From Bryopsis sp. KO-2023 (taxonomy: Eukaryota; Chlorophyta; Ulvophyceae; Bryopsidales; Bryopsidaceae): a DNA stretch of 64,000 nucleotides. The translations under genes and the position numbers were made by a program. Shown here one piece after another: positions 47,638 through 59,650 of the stretch. The stretch lies in the NCBI GenBank assembly GCA_030272585.1, contig BSYQ01000008.1, positions 3,968,001 to 4,032,000 on the forward strand, written 5' to 3'. Below the pieces are notes generated by a model. The model saw only the letters and a program-made list of their open reading frames with translations, made no database searches and had not been told where the DNA came from. Every line of letters begins with the position of its first letter. The stretch's first letter is position 1.

Positions 47638-50326
47638 GCTGGTGCAGTCAGAAGGCATCTCATCATCGATGATGATATCGTCAGGGCTATGAATCAGTCG
47701 ACTAATTCGACAGAATAGATCGGGGTTTGTTTTTCCTTCCACCAAGAAAATAATTTTGGGATAGATCGAGTCTTGGTGATGGAAGCTGCCCGCTGTTTGA
47801 AAGAGCATCATGGAGAAACCATGACATGCCGCTCACATACTTTTGTTTTTTCCTTTGATGTCTGGAGAATGCAGTGATTCCATCACTGCATCCTACTTTT
47901 TTTTTTTTTTTCTAATGATCTCTGTTTTTTATTGTAAGAATGATTCTGTTTCTTTCATTTTTTTGTTCATGAACCACCTCCACTGTTTTGCTTTCTGATC
48001 AGAAAGCAAAACAGCAAAACAGAAATATTAAAAACTCCAAACAGACAATGGCCTTGTTTCATTGTGATCACTGAAAGAGCTTGCGAGGATGCACAAGGAG
48101 GATGTTGAAAAATGTATGTGTCCACCTTTCTTTAAGGAGAAATCAATCAATCAATCAATTATTACATGTTTCCTGAGAAGCTCCTCTGCTTTTATCGCAA
48201 CCTAATACCAAACAATCACCTCATCAAAAATACACTTGATCCATCAGCCCCTCTTAAAGAAACAACCAAAAAAGAACACACCACCAAAAACAAACAAACA
48301 AGAAAACCCCTCCCCTTAGTGAACAATTTATCTACAACCACTGCATCCGACGTATCAAATTTTTCAACACAAGTTGGACAACTATTTCGCCTTGAGTAAT
48401 CTTGTAATCTTGTATTTATGGGGAAATATGAACTGGGGATTCATTGCAAAACAAATGTTGTTGGGTAGATAAGAGGAATCCTCGCAAAATCCTTGTGTTC
48501 TTGTCATCATTTTTTGAGTTGAGATGGACGCAAGTCAGACATTCTGAATTTCTGTCAAATCCAAGGGTGTGGAGGTTTCTGTCAGTTGACTGGGTTGGAT
48601 ATAAAATGATTTGAAAGATGTGACGCTATCTTCTTAATTTGACTATTTTTGAAGTTAGACAAAGCCAGATTGGCAAAAGACTGGGTGCTATTACAAAGGA
48701 TTTACTATTTTTGATGATTGTCACGAAATTGACAACTCGAGTCATCGTGGTTTGCAAGGAAATCACCGCCGCCAAAAACGCCATTTGCAGTTACAAATGT
48801 TTGATGTTTGATGTTTGTTTTGTTTGTTTGAGTTACAAATTCCCGCAAAGGAGATATCAGACGTGGTGGCGGACTCGGGAAGCCCTTAACCCAGAAAGGG
48901 TTGCTAAGATACTCGAAAAATTGGACAAAACTCTAATGGAGGAGGCAAAACCCAACCAGATTTTGTAGATGGGGACATCATGGAGGCTCTGCTGCATTTT
49001 TGTTGTTTGGATGGTATTATCTGGAACGCATGATTCAAAAATTGGGACGAGTTTACAAGCAGTTTGAAGAAAACAGAAAAAGAACAACGAACACAAGATT
49101 TGCAGCTTATGGTAAAAATGATGGCGACAACACAAGTGTTGATTGCCAACACTTGGCAACCAACAACAACGAAACTTTTGAGGATTAAAACTTTCTGCGA
49201 ATCTGACATATCCGATTGGGACTCCATGGGATTAAACATATCCCTTTCTACCCAGCAAACCACTTGCAATACATTCCCCTAGCTACCGTTGAATCCCATC
49301 AGGTGCTGAGGCTTTCTGGGATTCTCTTCAACCAACATCTTGCCACAACTTTTTTTAAATTCTTGTAGAACACATGTCAGGCCCTTCTTTATTAGGGAGG
49401 GCCCGACTCATACTTTGCATAGACCCATTCTAAGCAGATTGGATTGAATATCTTACTGTCGACTGTGGAAAGCACCATGGCCGTATGCGGACAGTAGAGT
49501 CCCCAGGAAAAGATAAGAAGGTGTCCGCGTGGGATTGGGATTCAAACCCACCAAGACTGTCTGAGTTTTCTATTGATGGATTCGAAAAGAATTGGATTTT
49601 GTTTGTTTGTTTGAAGATGCTCTCCTATAGATCCACTATAGGATTTGGCCCCTGATACGCAGCGAACTTAAAAATAAACAAACATAAATTATATTGTGGA
49701 GGAGAATCGCCGTTCTCATATTACAATGCTCTTTAACCTCAAAAAAAGGAAGAAAAAAAAAGGCACAGCTTTTTGGTTGCTCGTAGTAACATCGTACTCG
49801 CTGCAGCGTGTTTCAAAAACGTTGCATTTGCAGCGAGCAGTGCGATTGTGTGGGTCAAAAAGATGCATGCCAATTTCAATGGGTGAGTGGGTGTCTTCTC
49901 TTTTCAACGAGCAAATCGCAAGACGCGGTCCACAGGATATTTTCCAAAATCAACACAAATCCAAGTTTTACAACACTCTCACATTTGCAAATTCAAACAA
50001 TGGTTTATATAATCAATTGTATTGTAGGCCTGGTGCCTTGTGGGTCACAGCTTTACGCCCAAAATTATAGGAAAGGGTCCAAAATTGATCAAAAGTTGAA
50101 ATCTTGCCTAGAAAAAAGAGAAACACCACCTAAAACCAGTCACACAGAGCACACCGACGAAAGTACCCCTCCCGAGTCTTCTGATGCCAATTCCATGGCG
50201 AATCATCGAGAACCATGGAGACTAACCAAAGCTGCACCTGAAACAATTCCGACCGCTTCATCGTCATGGCCAAAGACAAGGCGTTTCGGGAAAGAAGGCA
50301 TTTCAACCAACCTATAAAAAGTGAAC
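47638..50326. other. Region downstream of transferrin without a confident gene
   Basis: Holds a 32-bp palindrome at 47983-48014, (AATC)n near 48145 and several short open frames. Frames at 48639-48968 (ending KILEKLDKTLMEEAKPNQIL), 49064-49282 and 49808-50317 might be exons or decayed genes, but opposite-strand frames overlap them and no family is recognisable. The last one would be convergent with the secreted protein gene. Confidence 0.5.
47983..48014. repeat. Perfect 32-bp palindrome, 346 bp downstream of the transferrin stop
   Basis: The half-site CTGTTTTGCTTTCTGA is followed directly by its exact reverse complement, so RNA from either strand could form a 14-16-bp hairpin. It may lie in the transferrin 3' UTR. 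CAAAACAG is repeated once more directly after it. Confidence 0.9.
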
Positions 50327-50339
50327 TTAGCGGCCACCA

Positions 50340-50371
<32 letters not shown>

Positions 50372-50863
50372 GCCACCGCCACCGCCACCTCCACCGCCGC
50401 CTCCGCCTCCGCCGCCGCCACCTCCTCCACCGCCGCCGCCTCCTCCATAACAGCCTCCGTTGCACTTACATCGGCAACCCCATTTATCCCAGTACGCGCC
50501 ATGGCAGCATTTGTTTTTGCCGAACCAATAACAGTCTACGAATTATCAACCAAAGAAAGCAACTCAGATGCTTGTCGCGAAAACCATAAAATCGCACCCG
50601 AAACGGTTGTGTACATTTTCACTTACTTGTCCAACCACAACCAGTCAACCGGCGCCCGGGAGCCAAAGACCCTTGTGGAGCCTGGATGCCTGCGTGAGAA
50701 AGGAGAGCATTAGGTTGTCCACTAAGGAACAATTTTATCGCTGCAACTTGTTGAACGAGGAGCGAGAAGCGGAAACATGGAACCGACCCGTTTCGGCCAC
50801 CGCCACAGTCACAGCTGCGCTGGCCACGAGGCCAACCAGGAGAATCGCGACAAAGGTGCGCAT
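50327..50863 (-). CDS. Predicted secreted eight-cysteine protein with C-terminal polyglycine
   Basis: Three exons agree in phase (1,1): 50863-50788, 50689-50627 and 50535-50327, giving 115 residues. Residues 1-23 are a clear signal peptide (MRTFVAILLVGLVASAAVTV). The second exon has good splice sites (CACGCAG and CAA|GTAAGT). The third encodes a cysteine-rich core with tryptophan, tyrosine, lysine and glycine (NCYWFGKNKCC; WGCRCKCNGGC), eight cysteines in total, then 38 consecutive glycines, one arginine and TAA. The glycine tract uses GGC, GGT and GGA codons mixed, with no GGG. I know no family with this layout; wall, adhesive, metal-binding or defence roles are all possible. An alternative frame without splicing reads the first exon to a stop after 42 codons. 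Confidence 0.6.
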
Positions 50864-53800
50864 CGTAAGCTGAAATATCCAGTGCTTTGCGAACAGTGTT
50901 TCTTTTCTGCAGAAACGACTATCCACCAGCGTTTTATACCCAACCTGCTCACCACCTCTTCTTCTCGGTGCCCAGGTGGTCATATCATGGCGGTCGAACC
51001 CCACAAATGGTGTGACCTGGATTGCTATGTGGTCACTAGATTCATCACGAGGCTGATCAACTTTTTCTGTGGTTGACTCGGAATCGTTCCATGACTCTGA
51101 ATGCTGGTAATTGTCGAACATTGATCTTTGTAGCTGTGTTTCCCCCCGTAAAAAAAAGATCAGGCAAGAGCTGCACAACATGAGCATGCACATTCGGAGC
51201 ACTGAAAAAGGTCGGGGGTGTGTGCTAAGGAAACATCCCCTCGAGGGAGCTCCTTTCCACAGATTGTCTCAACATGAGTCGATCTGACATGTGTGCTCAT
51301 GACCAACACATTGAAAGACACACCACGAGCATGCTGGGAAAACAATTGGCATATTTGTGGGTGTATTTTTGGAGAGAAGAAAACGCAATTGACAATCCCT
51401 GACATTTTCAAGTTGTGGGTTATTCGAAAGACAGAAAAGACAAGTATGAATTTGGATTTGATGAATTAATGCCGCCAAAATCGAGTTCAAAAAGTTTGGC
51501 CGTCCTACCATGAACCAACCATGAAGAATAAACGACAATAGGAGGGATTGAATTTAGGGAAACAATGATATATTGCGAAATAGTGTGACCACTCGAAACG
51601 AAACGGAACGAAATTCCTCTAAATTGATAATTGCTGGAGCACATGGTCTCCCCGTGTTGTTGATTGTGTTGGGAGTGTTGTGTTGTGTTGTGCTGGTGAT
51701 CCACACTTGCGTCCTGTTGCAAGCTCGTGGGGAAATAACTCATAACTTTTGGTTTGTGGGGAAGGCCGGGGACATATTCGTGGTGTCCCCCAGGAAATTG
51801 ACCTACGCGACTTTGTCGAAGTATTAGACTAACACCCGGCCGCTTTTCCTCGTTGTTCTTGTGCGTTTGTACTTCCATACTTGCTTGATTGACTTCTATA
51901 CTTGCTTGTGCGAAAAAACAACGCATGTCTACGCCCTGATAGTATCGATAAAAGGAGGTTTTGTGATAATAGAGTTTGTGAGAGTGTTGGGATCAAGGCT
52001 TAATCAACTGCAAAACCAAAAATTGGAACACGAGATGTCACTAGACATTAAAAAAGAAGTGACGAATTATTGGAGGAAAAAAAAATGTTTGAAGAAAAGC
52101 TGTGGGGAAAGTTTTTTCATGAATACTGACTGTGGGAAGGATGGATTTTTTTTATTTTCTTATTTTCTTTTCTTGCAAGGGCAGTGAAGAAATCGCCTTT
52201 CACTCTCGATGAAAAGGCTTTTGACTATGTTTTGAAGTTTGAGAAGGGATTTGGATCCAGGGGTTGGGGGTGGTTTGACCAATTGAGGGTGGTGTTTTAT
52301 ATACAAAGGAAGATAGTGTATGGTCCTTTTTTCCAGACGGTGGATTGACAAACAAAGAATACAAGTGAATTTTCTGAATGTTAATAAGAATGGAACTTAT
52401 GGGGGGGGTTCTACCTGTTGGCGGGTCCTGTTTGAAATTCAGAATGTGGGTTGAAGAGAAAAAAAAAATCCATCATGTCTATGTGATAGGAAAAAGGAGA
52501 GGAAAAAAATAAAAATAACCGTTGATGTTTTTCAAATGGAGGGGATTGGTTTTCTGGATGAGGGAGTGAAAATAGATGGTGGTGTTTTGAATGGAATGTT
52601 ATTGCCCTTCTTTTGAGAGGGACCCTATGGAGAACAGCCAGCAAAAAAGAAAAAGGAAAAAAAAGAGAGGTTGGTTTATGATCCCATCGATTTCCATGTG
52701 AATATGCTTTTATAAAGAGGTGGTGTTTTTTTTTGGATCACAGGAGAGGATTTTGTTTTTTTTTAATCAAGGGCCCCTGTGCAGGATTTTGAAACAGATA
52801 CTTTCCAGTATCTTCAGGGTTGAGTATTTTTGGATGCGCTGAATAGAGTGATAGTATTACTTTTTGTGTTCGATCAAAAAACGGCGGGAGGATTTTTCGT
52901 TGTTCCCAAAAAGGATTTATTTTGAAATTCGGGATGGAGTGGGGGTTCCTCTTGAAAGGGTGGGTTGTGAAATCTGGGAATCCTTTTTTTGGGGGGAAAT
53001 TATTTGAAACAGTCGATGAGCTGACTGTCGAACAGAACTGAGTGATCAAGTTTCGAGTTGTATATATGCTACAAATGTAAAAAAAAAAAAATCGCTTCCT
53101 CAGTCCTTTGTTAGTCCGGGAGGTGAATTCCAGGCTGGGCATGGACGGCCTTTCTTCGATTTTACACCTAAAAGAAAATGTGGAGTGCGGCAGGAAGACT
53201 TATGCTGCCCCCATCATCTGATTTAATCCTGTCGATATATTTTGAACAATTTTTTTTTTTTTTTTTCTGTTTTGCCCTTATTCTGCCATTCTCCTGAATG
53301 TTTTGTGGAGATGTCCCCTCAACACCTTAATTCATCTTGAAGCAGAAATGGCTTTTGTTTTCCCAAGACAAGAATAAGAATTGGTGGAAAGAAGATCGAT
53401 TGGTGGTAGGTGAGCAAAGGGACCTTTGCAACAAGCTGCAGATATTATTATTATCCATGTTTTTTCCCCTATTTTTGTATATTTTTCTGCATTGTAGAGG
53501 CTATCTTTTTTTTTGTGGGTTGTAAATATCGACTGAATGATTGACACATCATCCAGGCAAGACAATTGCACACTGCTGGAAACCGAAAAATTCTTGACTG
53601 GTGATTCACATGATGACCATGTCCAGGCTGGACTTGGATCAGTGGGTAGATCGAACCGAAACTACCTGTTTCTCTTGGAAGACAATTCTCACCTTGGAAA
53701 AAAATCCCCCAGTGCTGAGTCATTCACCTGACCCCCAAAACAATCCATGATGACAGAAATATGAAAAAGAAAAAATATCATTACAACATCCATCCCCACT

Positions 53801-53893
53801 GATGGTGCTGCCACATAACCCAAACAGGACACACTGCAAACAAAGCAAATAAAAAAAATCAACCCTTCCCCATTTTTTCTTTAAATAAAAAAC
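50864..53893. other. Region without a confident gene
   Basis: A frame at 51573-51827 (plus) carries one hydrophobic segment (LPVLLIVLGVLCCVVLVIHT), but has no clear start, and a longer minus-strand frame (51420-51926) overlaps it. From 52,080 to 53,300 the DNA is again rich in A and T runs. No gene is called. Confidence 0.5.
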
Positions 53894-54799
53894 TCAAGTA
53901 TAATCATCTTGATCGGCAAAATGATTAGAAGGACCCTCTGCCGGTGGTGGAGACGTGAAAGGAGCGTCCGGACTAACGGCAGCCTGGGAGCTATCCGAAG
54001 ACGCGAAAGATGGGGGGGGAGCGGCCCTGTACAGTCCAAACACGAAGGTCGAAACACGTGTCAACAACAATCACGAAAATAGCTCGCCAGAAACTGAATC
54101 CCCCACATCCCCTTCGCAGTAACACTTAACAAAACCAAGCAGAGTGTAAGGCGAGCAGAGCAGCTTTCAGAGCGTCGCCTTTTGTTTAACGAATGGAAAT
54201 ATCGAACAGCTTGCAAGACTGGAAGAGTGTCCAAGGAAGGAAATTACCTCTGCTCCTTGGTTCCGAGCAGCCAGGTGGTCTCGTCGTCCTCTTCCTCCTC
54301 CGGTACTGGAATGCAGCACGCGAGTGACAGCCATATTCGGAGTCTGGAGGGTCTTTTGGTTTTGGTGGGCGATGGGAGTGGGCGGGCGCGGAGAAATCTC
54401 TCGACGCGCTGGGTAAAGGCGTCCGCCAAGGTTCTCATGGAGTTGAACTCTGCTTCAAGGCGGTTAAACCGGGCCTGAAGAGTGCGCAGCTCGTGCCTAA
54501 GAAAGCACGCTTCGGCTCCAGGATCTGCAAGGGAAATCACAAAGTCTATCAAATCTTTTTACGTTCGTTTCGTTCGAACACTGAAACCAGCGGAACGGGA
54601 CTCCAGAAACCTACTGAGTGGTGGCAGAGGCATTTTCGTGTCGAAGTCAATGGGAACTCAAAAGCAGAAAGAAAGGCTTCGATGCGTTTGAACCTTTCGG
54701 ATATTTTCGTGGACTGAGCCTGTTTTGTCGGCAAGAATATGTGTGGTTGTGCGGTACAGTGTACTGCTTCACATATCCTTCCCGTAACACTCTTCCCAT
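53894..54799 (-). CDS. Small unrecognised protein, helical centre and acidic/Pro-rich tail
   Basis: Exons 54799-54694, 54524-54248 and 54026-53894 join in phase (1 then 2) to 171 residues ending in TGA. The N-terminus MGRVLREGYVKQYT is basic. The centre is an amphipathic helix (LRHELRTLQARFNRLEAEFN; MRTLADAFTQRVERFLRARP). A short hydrophobic patch, WLSLACCIPVP, is followed directly by EEEEDD. The last exon is rich in Ser, Pro and Ala. Donors GAAAG|GTTCAA and AGAG|GTAATT and acceptors CTTGCAG and GTACAG are sound. I recognise no family. Divergent from the gene starting at 54942. Confidence 0.6.
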
Positions 54800-54941
54800 G
54801 ACTGACCCTCGCTAACGAACCTGCTGGGGCGTTAATAATTCCTTGTCAACAGATTCAACGAGCTGTAGTCCAATTGATGTCGGCCAGTCGTACGGTGACG
54901 AGAATCAAGTTAGTTTTTCCAAACCCTGCAGAAATTGAACA
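54800..54941. promoter_or_regulatory. Bidirectional promoter
   Basis: 142 bp lie between the start codons at 54799 (minus) and 54942 (plus), the third such short divergent interval in the window. Confidence 0.4.
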
Positions 54942-55766
54942 ATGGCAACTGGGGACAAGGAATTCAAAACGACCACGGTTGCGCCAACCAGCAGGATTTT
55001 TTTCCTGAGGGTGAGAAAAAAATAGCTTTTCTTCTTTCTGGAGGAGTACAACACCTTTGATTTTGAAAGGATAAATTTCACTTGATCAGTTCTTTTTAAA
55101 CATATGTACACATGTGGGAAGAAAAAAGGGGTGGGGAGGACAGAGGTTTCGGAAATGTGTTTTTGACAAAGAGGGCCTGAGGAATAAAACTTGTGGTTGA
55201 TAGAGAAGGGATTGCTGTAGGTATTGAATTTTTGTTTTGGTGTTAACTTCGATGGGTTATGGCATTTTTAACGGGGTACCCTTCAGTCTTGAGGAAAAAT
55301 AGAACAGATGTAGAGACTTATATTTGAGCTGCGTACAGGTTACATCCCCTCCATAATGTTGATGGAAGGGCCAGGAGGAGGGGGAATCCATCACCACCAC
55401 CATTCAGGTCACTGACTGTTTGTTTTTTTTTTGCCAAAAGAAGAAAAGCTCATAGCACAGGAGAATCGAAGGGGGCAGTGAAGGGGTTTAGTATGCCATT
55501 TATTGGGCTGAGTAAATGAAGGTGGGGACACCCTGCTCTTCCCCAAAGCAAAGCTTGTGTTTCAGGTGCAGAATGCTATTGACTCATGGATAAAAGATTT
55601 ACAGTACACTGAGAATGTCAATTTCGTTTCCAAAAACCTAAAGTCTAAGTCTTGCATGGAAAGAGCAAACCAAACCAAACCCACAGTTACACAAAAACAC
55701 AGAGAGGCCATCATATCATTTGTTTGTAGGTCTTTTCATCAGAGCCATTGTTACTTCCGCCGATAA
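54942..55766 (+). CDS. Unrecognised gene, first two exons only
   Basis: Exon 1, 54942-55010, reads MATGDKEFKTTTVAPTSRIF and ends AGG|GTGAGA in phase 0. Exon 2 begins at 55566 after CTTGTGTTTCAG and continues in phase with VQNAIDSWIKDLQYTENVNF. Its 3' limit is unclear: the frame stays open to 55766, but several GT sites inside it could be donors, and the tail overlaps the proposed last exon of the minus-strand gene. No later exon could be assigned and no family is recognised. Confidence 0.4.
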
Positions 55767-56980
55767 TTGTCCTGTTGTTCCTCCATTGGAAGAAATTACA
55801 TCTGCCGATGGGGGGGCGGTCCGGCAGGCCTCGCACACACAAAGAACAGCAGCCTAAAAAAAAAAAAAAGAAACTGTGAGAAGAACTTGAGGTTATGCCA
55901 CCGATCTTTCAAATACTTGTGTCAAAAAGTCATGATAATTTATTGGGGGTAAAGCAAACCAAAACGAATAATGAATAAACAAGTGGAAAATGGTTGGCAG
56001 TCTCCATATCCCTTCTCCTTCGCATTAGAAATTGTGTGAAAGAAAAAAGAAAGGAAAAAGAAATGCAACAGAAATTTTGTGTGTGTGTGAACAAAATGAA
56101 AGGTTTCGCACAAGGTTCAACCAAGATTTTTTAAATCATAGGATCTGAACACCCATGACAGTCATAAAACAGCAAACTCCTAAATTAGTCATCATTACCT
56201 GCCACAAGCACACCCAATTTTCTTGCGGTTTCACCAACTCGATAAAGTCAGCCATGCGGACCCCTTTGAAACGCAGCCCCAAGGTGGACCACCCCGTGAC
56301 GCAATGCCAATCCATATTCTCAGTTCTCACTTTGAGCTGCCTTTTGATTTCCCCCACAGTCACATCCTTTTGCCCACCCTCCACCCCACACACTCTCAGT
56401 GCAAAATCATCCCCCTGTTTCCATGGATCGTATTTCGACAAATCGACCTGAATTCTCAAATCCAAAACCACCCACGACTTCGCGGAAAATTGACCAACGG
56501 GGAGTTTCGCGTCGGGATTTCCTGAGGAGGTTCTTGATGGTTGGAGTTTCCACACTTTTTCGGCCGTGGGTGTCAGACTGCGGGGGGTGATTCACCAGCA
56601 CGCGAGTGAGATACTTCAACGCAAACCCAGCAAAATTCGCGCCGGAGTTTGGAACAGAAACCCCTCCTTTTGGACCATGTCTGGTGACCTTTTCTCACGG
56701 AAACTGGTGTGGGCAAGCACAGCAAGCCAAGGTGTTTGCGTCCGATGGCTGTGCGGAAATCAACCACCGCCGCCGGAGGAAACCTGTCATTATCTTTTCG
56801 ACGCATCCGTACTGCGTCGTGTTTTTCTTTTTGAAAAGTGGAACATCTCTAGAGGCACCGTGTGGGTGAGTTTCTTTCTTCTTCGACTCTTTTTTACCTG
56901 AAAGAGGTCTGCTGATGTTTTCAACAAGAAAGAAATTGGAACACCTGACCGCCCTCACTTTTTCAGCTCCACAACTTCTC
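55716..56980 (-). CDS. Protein with partial oxidoreductase molybdopterin-binding domain
   Basis: The core is the exon 56577-56199. It contains LPVGQF, VDLSKYDPW, LRVCGVEGG and DWHCVTGWSTLGLRFKGVRM, matching the molybdopterin-binding domain of YuiH-type sulfite-oxidase-like proteins, including the cysteine in HCVTGWS that would bind the cofactor. Phase-consistent upstream exons are 56693-56627 and 56846-56784; a first exon to 56898 (from about 56980) is plausible, but its start is unknown. A downstream exon 55853-55716 (acceptor T14AG, ending in TGA) fits in phase 0. The normal C-terminal half of the domain (DGYTT and RLVVP-like motifs) was not found. The gene may be truncated, or its 3' part differs. 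Confidence 0.55.
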
Positions 56981-57128
56981 CCAGTGATTGAACAAAGGGC
57001 TACAATTTTTTTTTGGGGGGGTGTTGAAATATATGGAATCAGGAAATTCCCTCAATCATTCCACTGTGGAAGACTTTCTCACACAATGTGTCTGTATCTA
57101 TGTTAGGAAGTTGGGGCTTTTTTTCACA

Positions 57129-57518
57129 ATGAGCTTTAATATTGACATTAAAATGGTGTCTGCAAACAAGGTCATAGACCTTGTTCAGCTTTCAGGTATC
57201 CTAGTCCCACAATGCAACTCTCCAGCCCACACTCTTCCCTCTTTAAAGAATAAAAAAAAAGAAAACGAATTTATTTTTTCATGAATGTGTATTTTGGAGG
57301 TTGGAGCAGTTGGGTTGAATTCTTGCAAATGTGTTTGATCAAGGTTGAAAGTGATTGTCCGCTGTGCAATCTGTGGAGATGATTGAAACAGCGCTAACAG
57401 CGACTGCCATGATTTCTTCAAAAAACGAAACCGTCAAAGGAAGTAGTGAAGACGGCGCTGTCTGACTTGGAGGCTGGGTTTCCTATGTGCTCAGACACTC
57501 TCTTAAGTTTTTCAAAGG
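57129..57518 (+). CDS. Candidate 5' exons of an unrecognised gene
   Basis: Three small exons agree in phase: 57129-57195 (starting MSFNIDIKMVSANKVIDLVQ), 57300-57343 (GWSSWVEFLQMCLIK) and 57441-57518 (KTALSDLEAGFPMCSDTLLS). Junction phases are 1 and 0. No domain is recognised, and the minus strand of the third exon is also open. Later plus-strand pieces near 57,900 and 58,160 could belong to the same gene, but could not be ordered. Confidence 0.3.
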
Positions 57519-58484
57519 TGCCAGCCCCGCAATCAGGTACCTGCCTCTAAAATTTTTCCTGATTCAAATCTTGCTTGCAAGAGGCAATCGAAACTTTTCC
57601 TGTAAACTTTTGGGCAGAAGCCTGATCTGTTTGGTGGATTTGTCATGATCACATTCATGCCTGTCATGCTGCCATTATTTTTATTGTTCACCCTCCCTCG
57701 ATATTTCTGAGTTTCAGACATGGGCTACGATGTTCAGAGTCGCTTTTCTTTGAATTGTGGCACTCGAGGAAAATCATATTAGCACTTCTCATGGAAAAAT
57801 GATTGAAGGCCTATTGCATTGTTCTGTCGGTGGGTATTTTTTGCTGTGAACTTCTTCTGCCTTCTTGTCTTACTTTTTCTGGTATGTTTGGACAGGAGAA
57901 GTTGAAATATTGGGAAAACCGCTCGCATCGACCTTCACGTGGGCATCAGAGTTTTGCTGCTTCGAAATCCTGATGCTGACAGTTTTCAGAAAAACAGAGG
58001 GGGAAAAAAGTACTCTCTTGTTTCTGGGCTCCGAAATGCAATGGAAGGTTCAGGCAATCACAAATACCTAAACCATGTTGGTTGTTGTGCAAACTGCAGC
58101 AGGGCTGGTTGTCTTTCACCTGTTTCTACATGCAATTTTGTTTCCTGGGGTTTGGTTGCTTTTCCTCAGTCTCAAAAAATGAGGGATCGATCGTTTTCAA
58201 TGGAGCGGCTGCTTTTCATCGTTTTGCTTTCGTTAAGAACCCCACCAATCAAGCCAATGATCAACCTATTAATCTTTGACAAAGAGAGTGGCCATCTGAA
58301 ACATGGAACTGCTCCTTTCAGGGATTCCTGCATATGGACTATACTCAACAGCTGAGCTCGTGAAGGCAAGCATAGGGCAAGGGGGGGATAATGACGTAAA
58401 CAGCATCCAAGAGAAAGTTCTGATACTTTTCTTTTGTTTTAAACATGCATATCCATGAAAATATCTTTGCAAGCACACACACAT

Positions 58485-58770
58485 CTACTTATCCTGGTTT
58501 CCTGGAATACACTTGGCATTCTGCAGTATCTCAAGCCAGTTTCGTGTCACCAGCAACTTTTGTGCCGTCCACACATCTTCCTTCATTACAGCAATGTTTG
58601 CAATTGCACCATCATCAACAAGACAACCTTTTTGCAGCAATCGCTCCTGAGCTGCCTTATTCCTTCTCTTGAATGCGATTTGTTGGTAAATTTCAAAGTC
58701 AATGATTTGTCGCGCCTTCAAAATCCTGACCTCTGATATAAATCTTAAAATTTTTTCAAGGAAGCCAAGC
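58485..58770 (-). CDS. Candidate helical exon of an unrecognised gene
   Basis: An open stretch of about 95 codons with coding character: GFLEKILRFISEVRILKARQ, FEIYQQIAFKRRNKAAQERL and EDVWTAQKLLVTRNWLEILQ. Possible partners on the same strand are 59358-59262 (TLTELRNNKLHANFLNPSN) upstream and 58450-58270 downstream, the latter phase-compatible after the donor at 58490 (AA|GTAG). Upstream phases could not be reconciled, so I list only this exon. Confidence 0.35.
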
Positions 58771-59650
58771 AGATTGAAATATTAAGTGTTTTGCGAGGTT
58801 TTCTAATCAGTTCATCTCTGTTGAACATCAAGTTACATCGACCTCGTTCAATAATCAATACAAAAAATGGATGATGTTTTGTTTAACAATAGTTTGTTTG
58901 TTGGTCATTAGTAATGACTCATTACTGATCTCGGAAGGATCCAATCTGATCTGAGTGCAATAGATATTTGATCAATCCATAATGAATATTCCGATGCTCT
59001 TTTTTCCACGTCAAGTATGTGTTTTTTTTTGCGACGCTTGGTAATGCATTTCCTCATTTGAGTTTTTATCAGTAACTTGGTCTTCGAGTTCTAAAAAGAA
59101 TTGCAGTTTTTCCAAATTGGTCAGTTCTTGATCATCCGCAAAAATAACCAAAGCGCACGAGCGTGATAAAAATTAAGCTTTCGCGGAAAAAAATCAAATC
59201 AAATCGAATCAATTTCCTGTGGTTCCCTCTGTACTCAACACAACCCTTCTCGATCGAAAATACCTTCCTTCAAGAGGGATCTGTTTTTAACTATGTTTGA
59301 TGGATTCAAAAAGTTTGCATGCAGTTTATTATTACGCAGTTCCGTGAGGGTTTCAGCCTGGAATATGGAAAAAAAACAGGTGAGGTGACAATGAATGATA
59401 AACACACAAGTCTTTATTTGACTGTGTTTTATGGAAAAAACAACACTGTTTTTGGTAAAATTATACTTCTCTTGCGATAGGAAGCTTCGTTTTTCTCTGA
59501 TGCTAAAATCTGCATAAGCCATGCCTCATTGTGTAGAATTGCAGAAAATGCAAGGAATATCAGAGTACAGCAGAAACCTGCTGTCTTGTCAAAAGAAGAA
59601 AAAAAAATAGTGATTGACGAGTGGTTCTCGGCAGCGTTTCTTATTCACAG

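Noticed and set aside
49520..49570. GGGATTCAAACCCACC, tRNA-like T-arm on the minus strand
   Set aside because: The sequence around it does not fold into a cloverleaf and has no anticodon arm.
50321..50713. 130-codon plus-strand ORF rich in Thr, Ala and Ser opposite the glycine tract
   Set aside because: It is the antisense of the GGN repeat; splice phases, signal peptide and cysteine pattern support the minus strand.
56155..56901. Plus-strand ORFs across the molybdopterin-domain exons
   Set aside because: They are antisense to the exon carrying HCVTGWS and to its phase-consistent neighbours.
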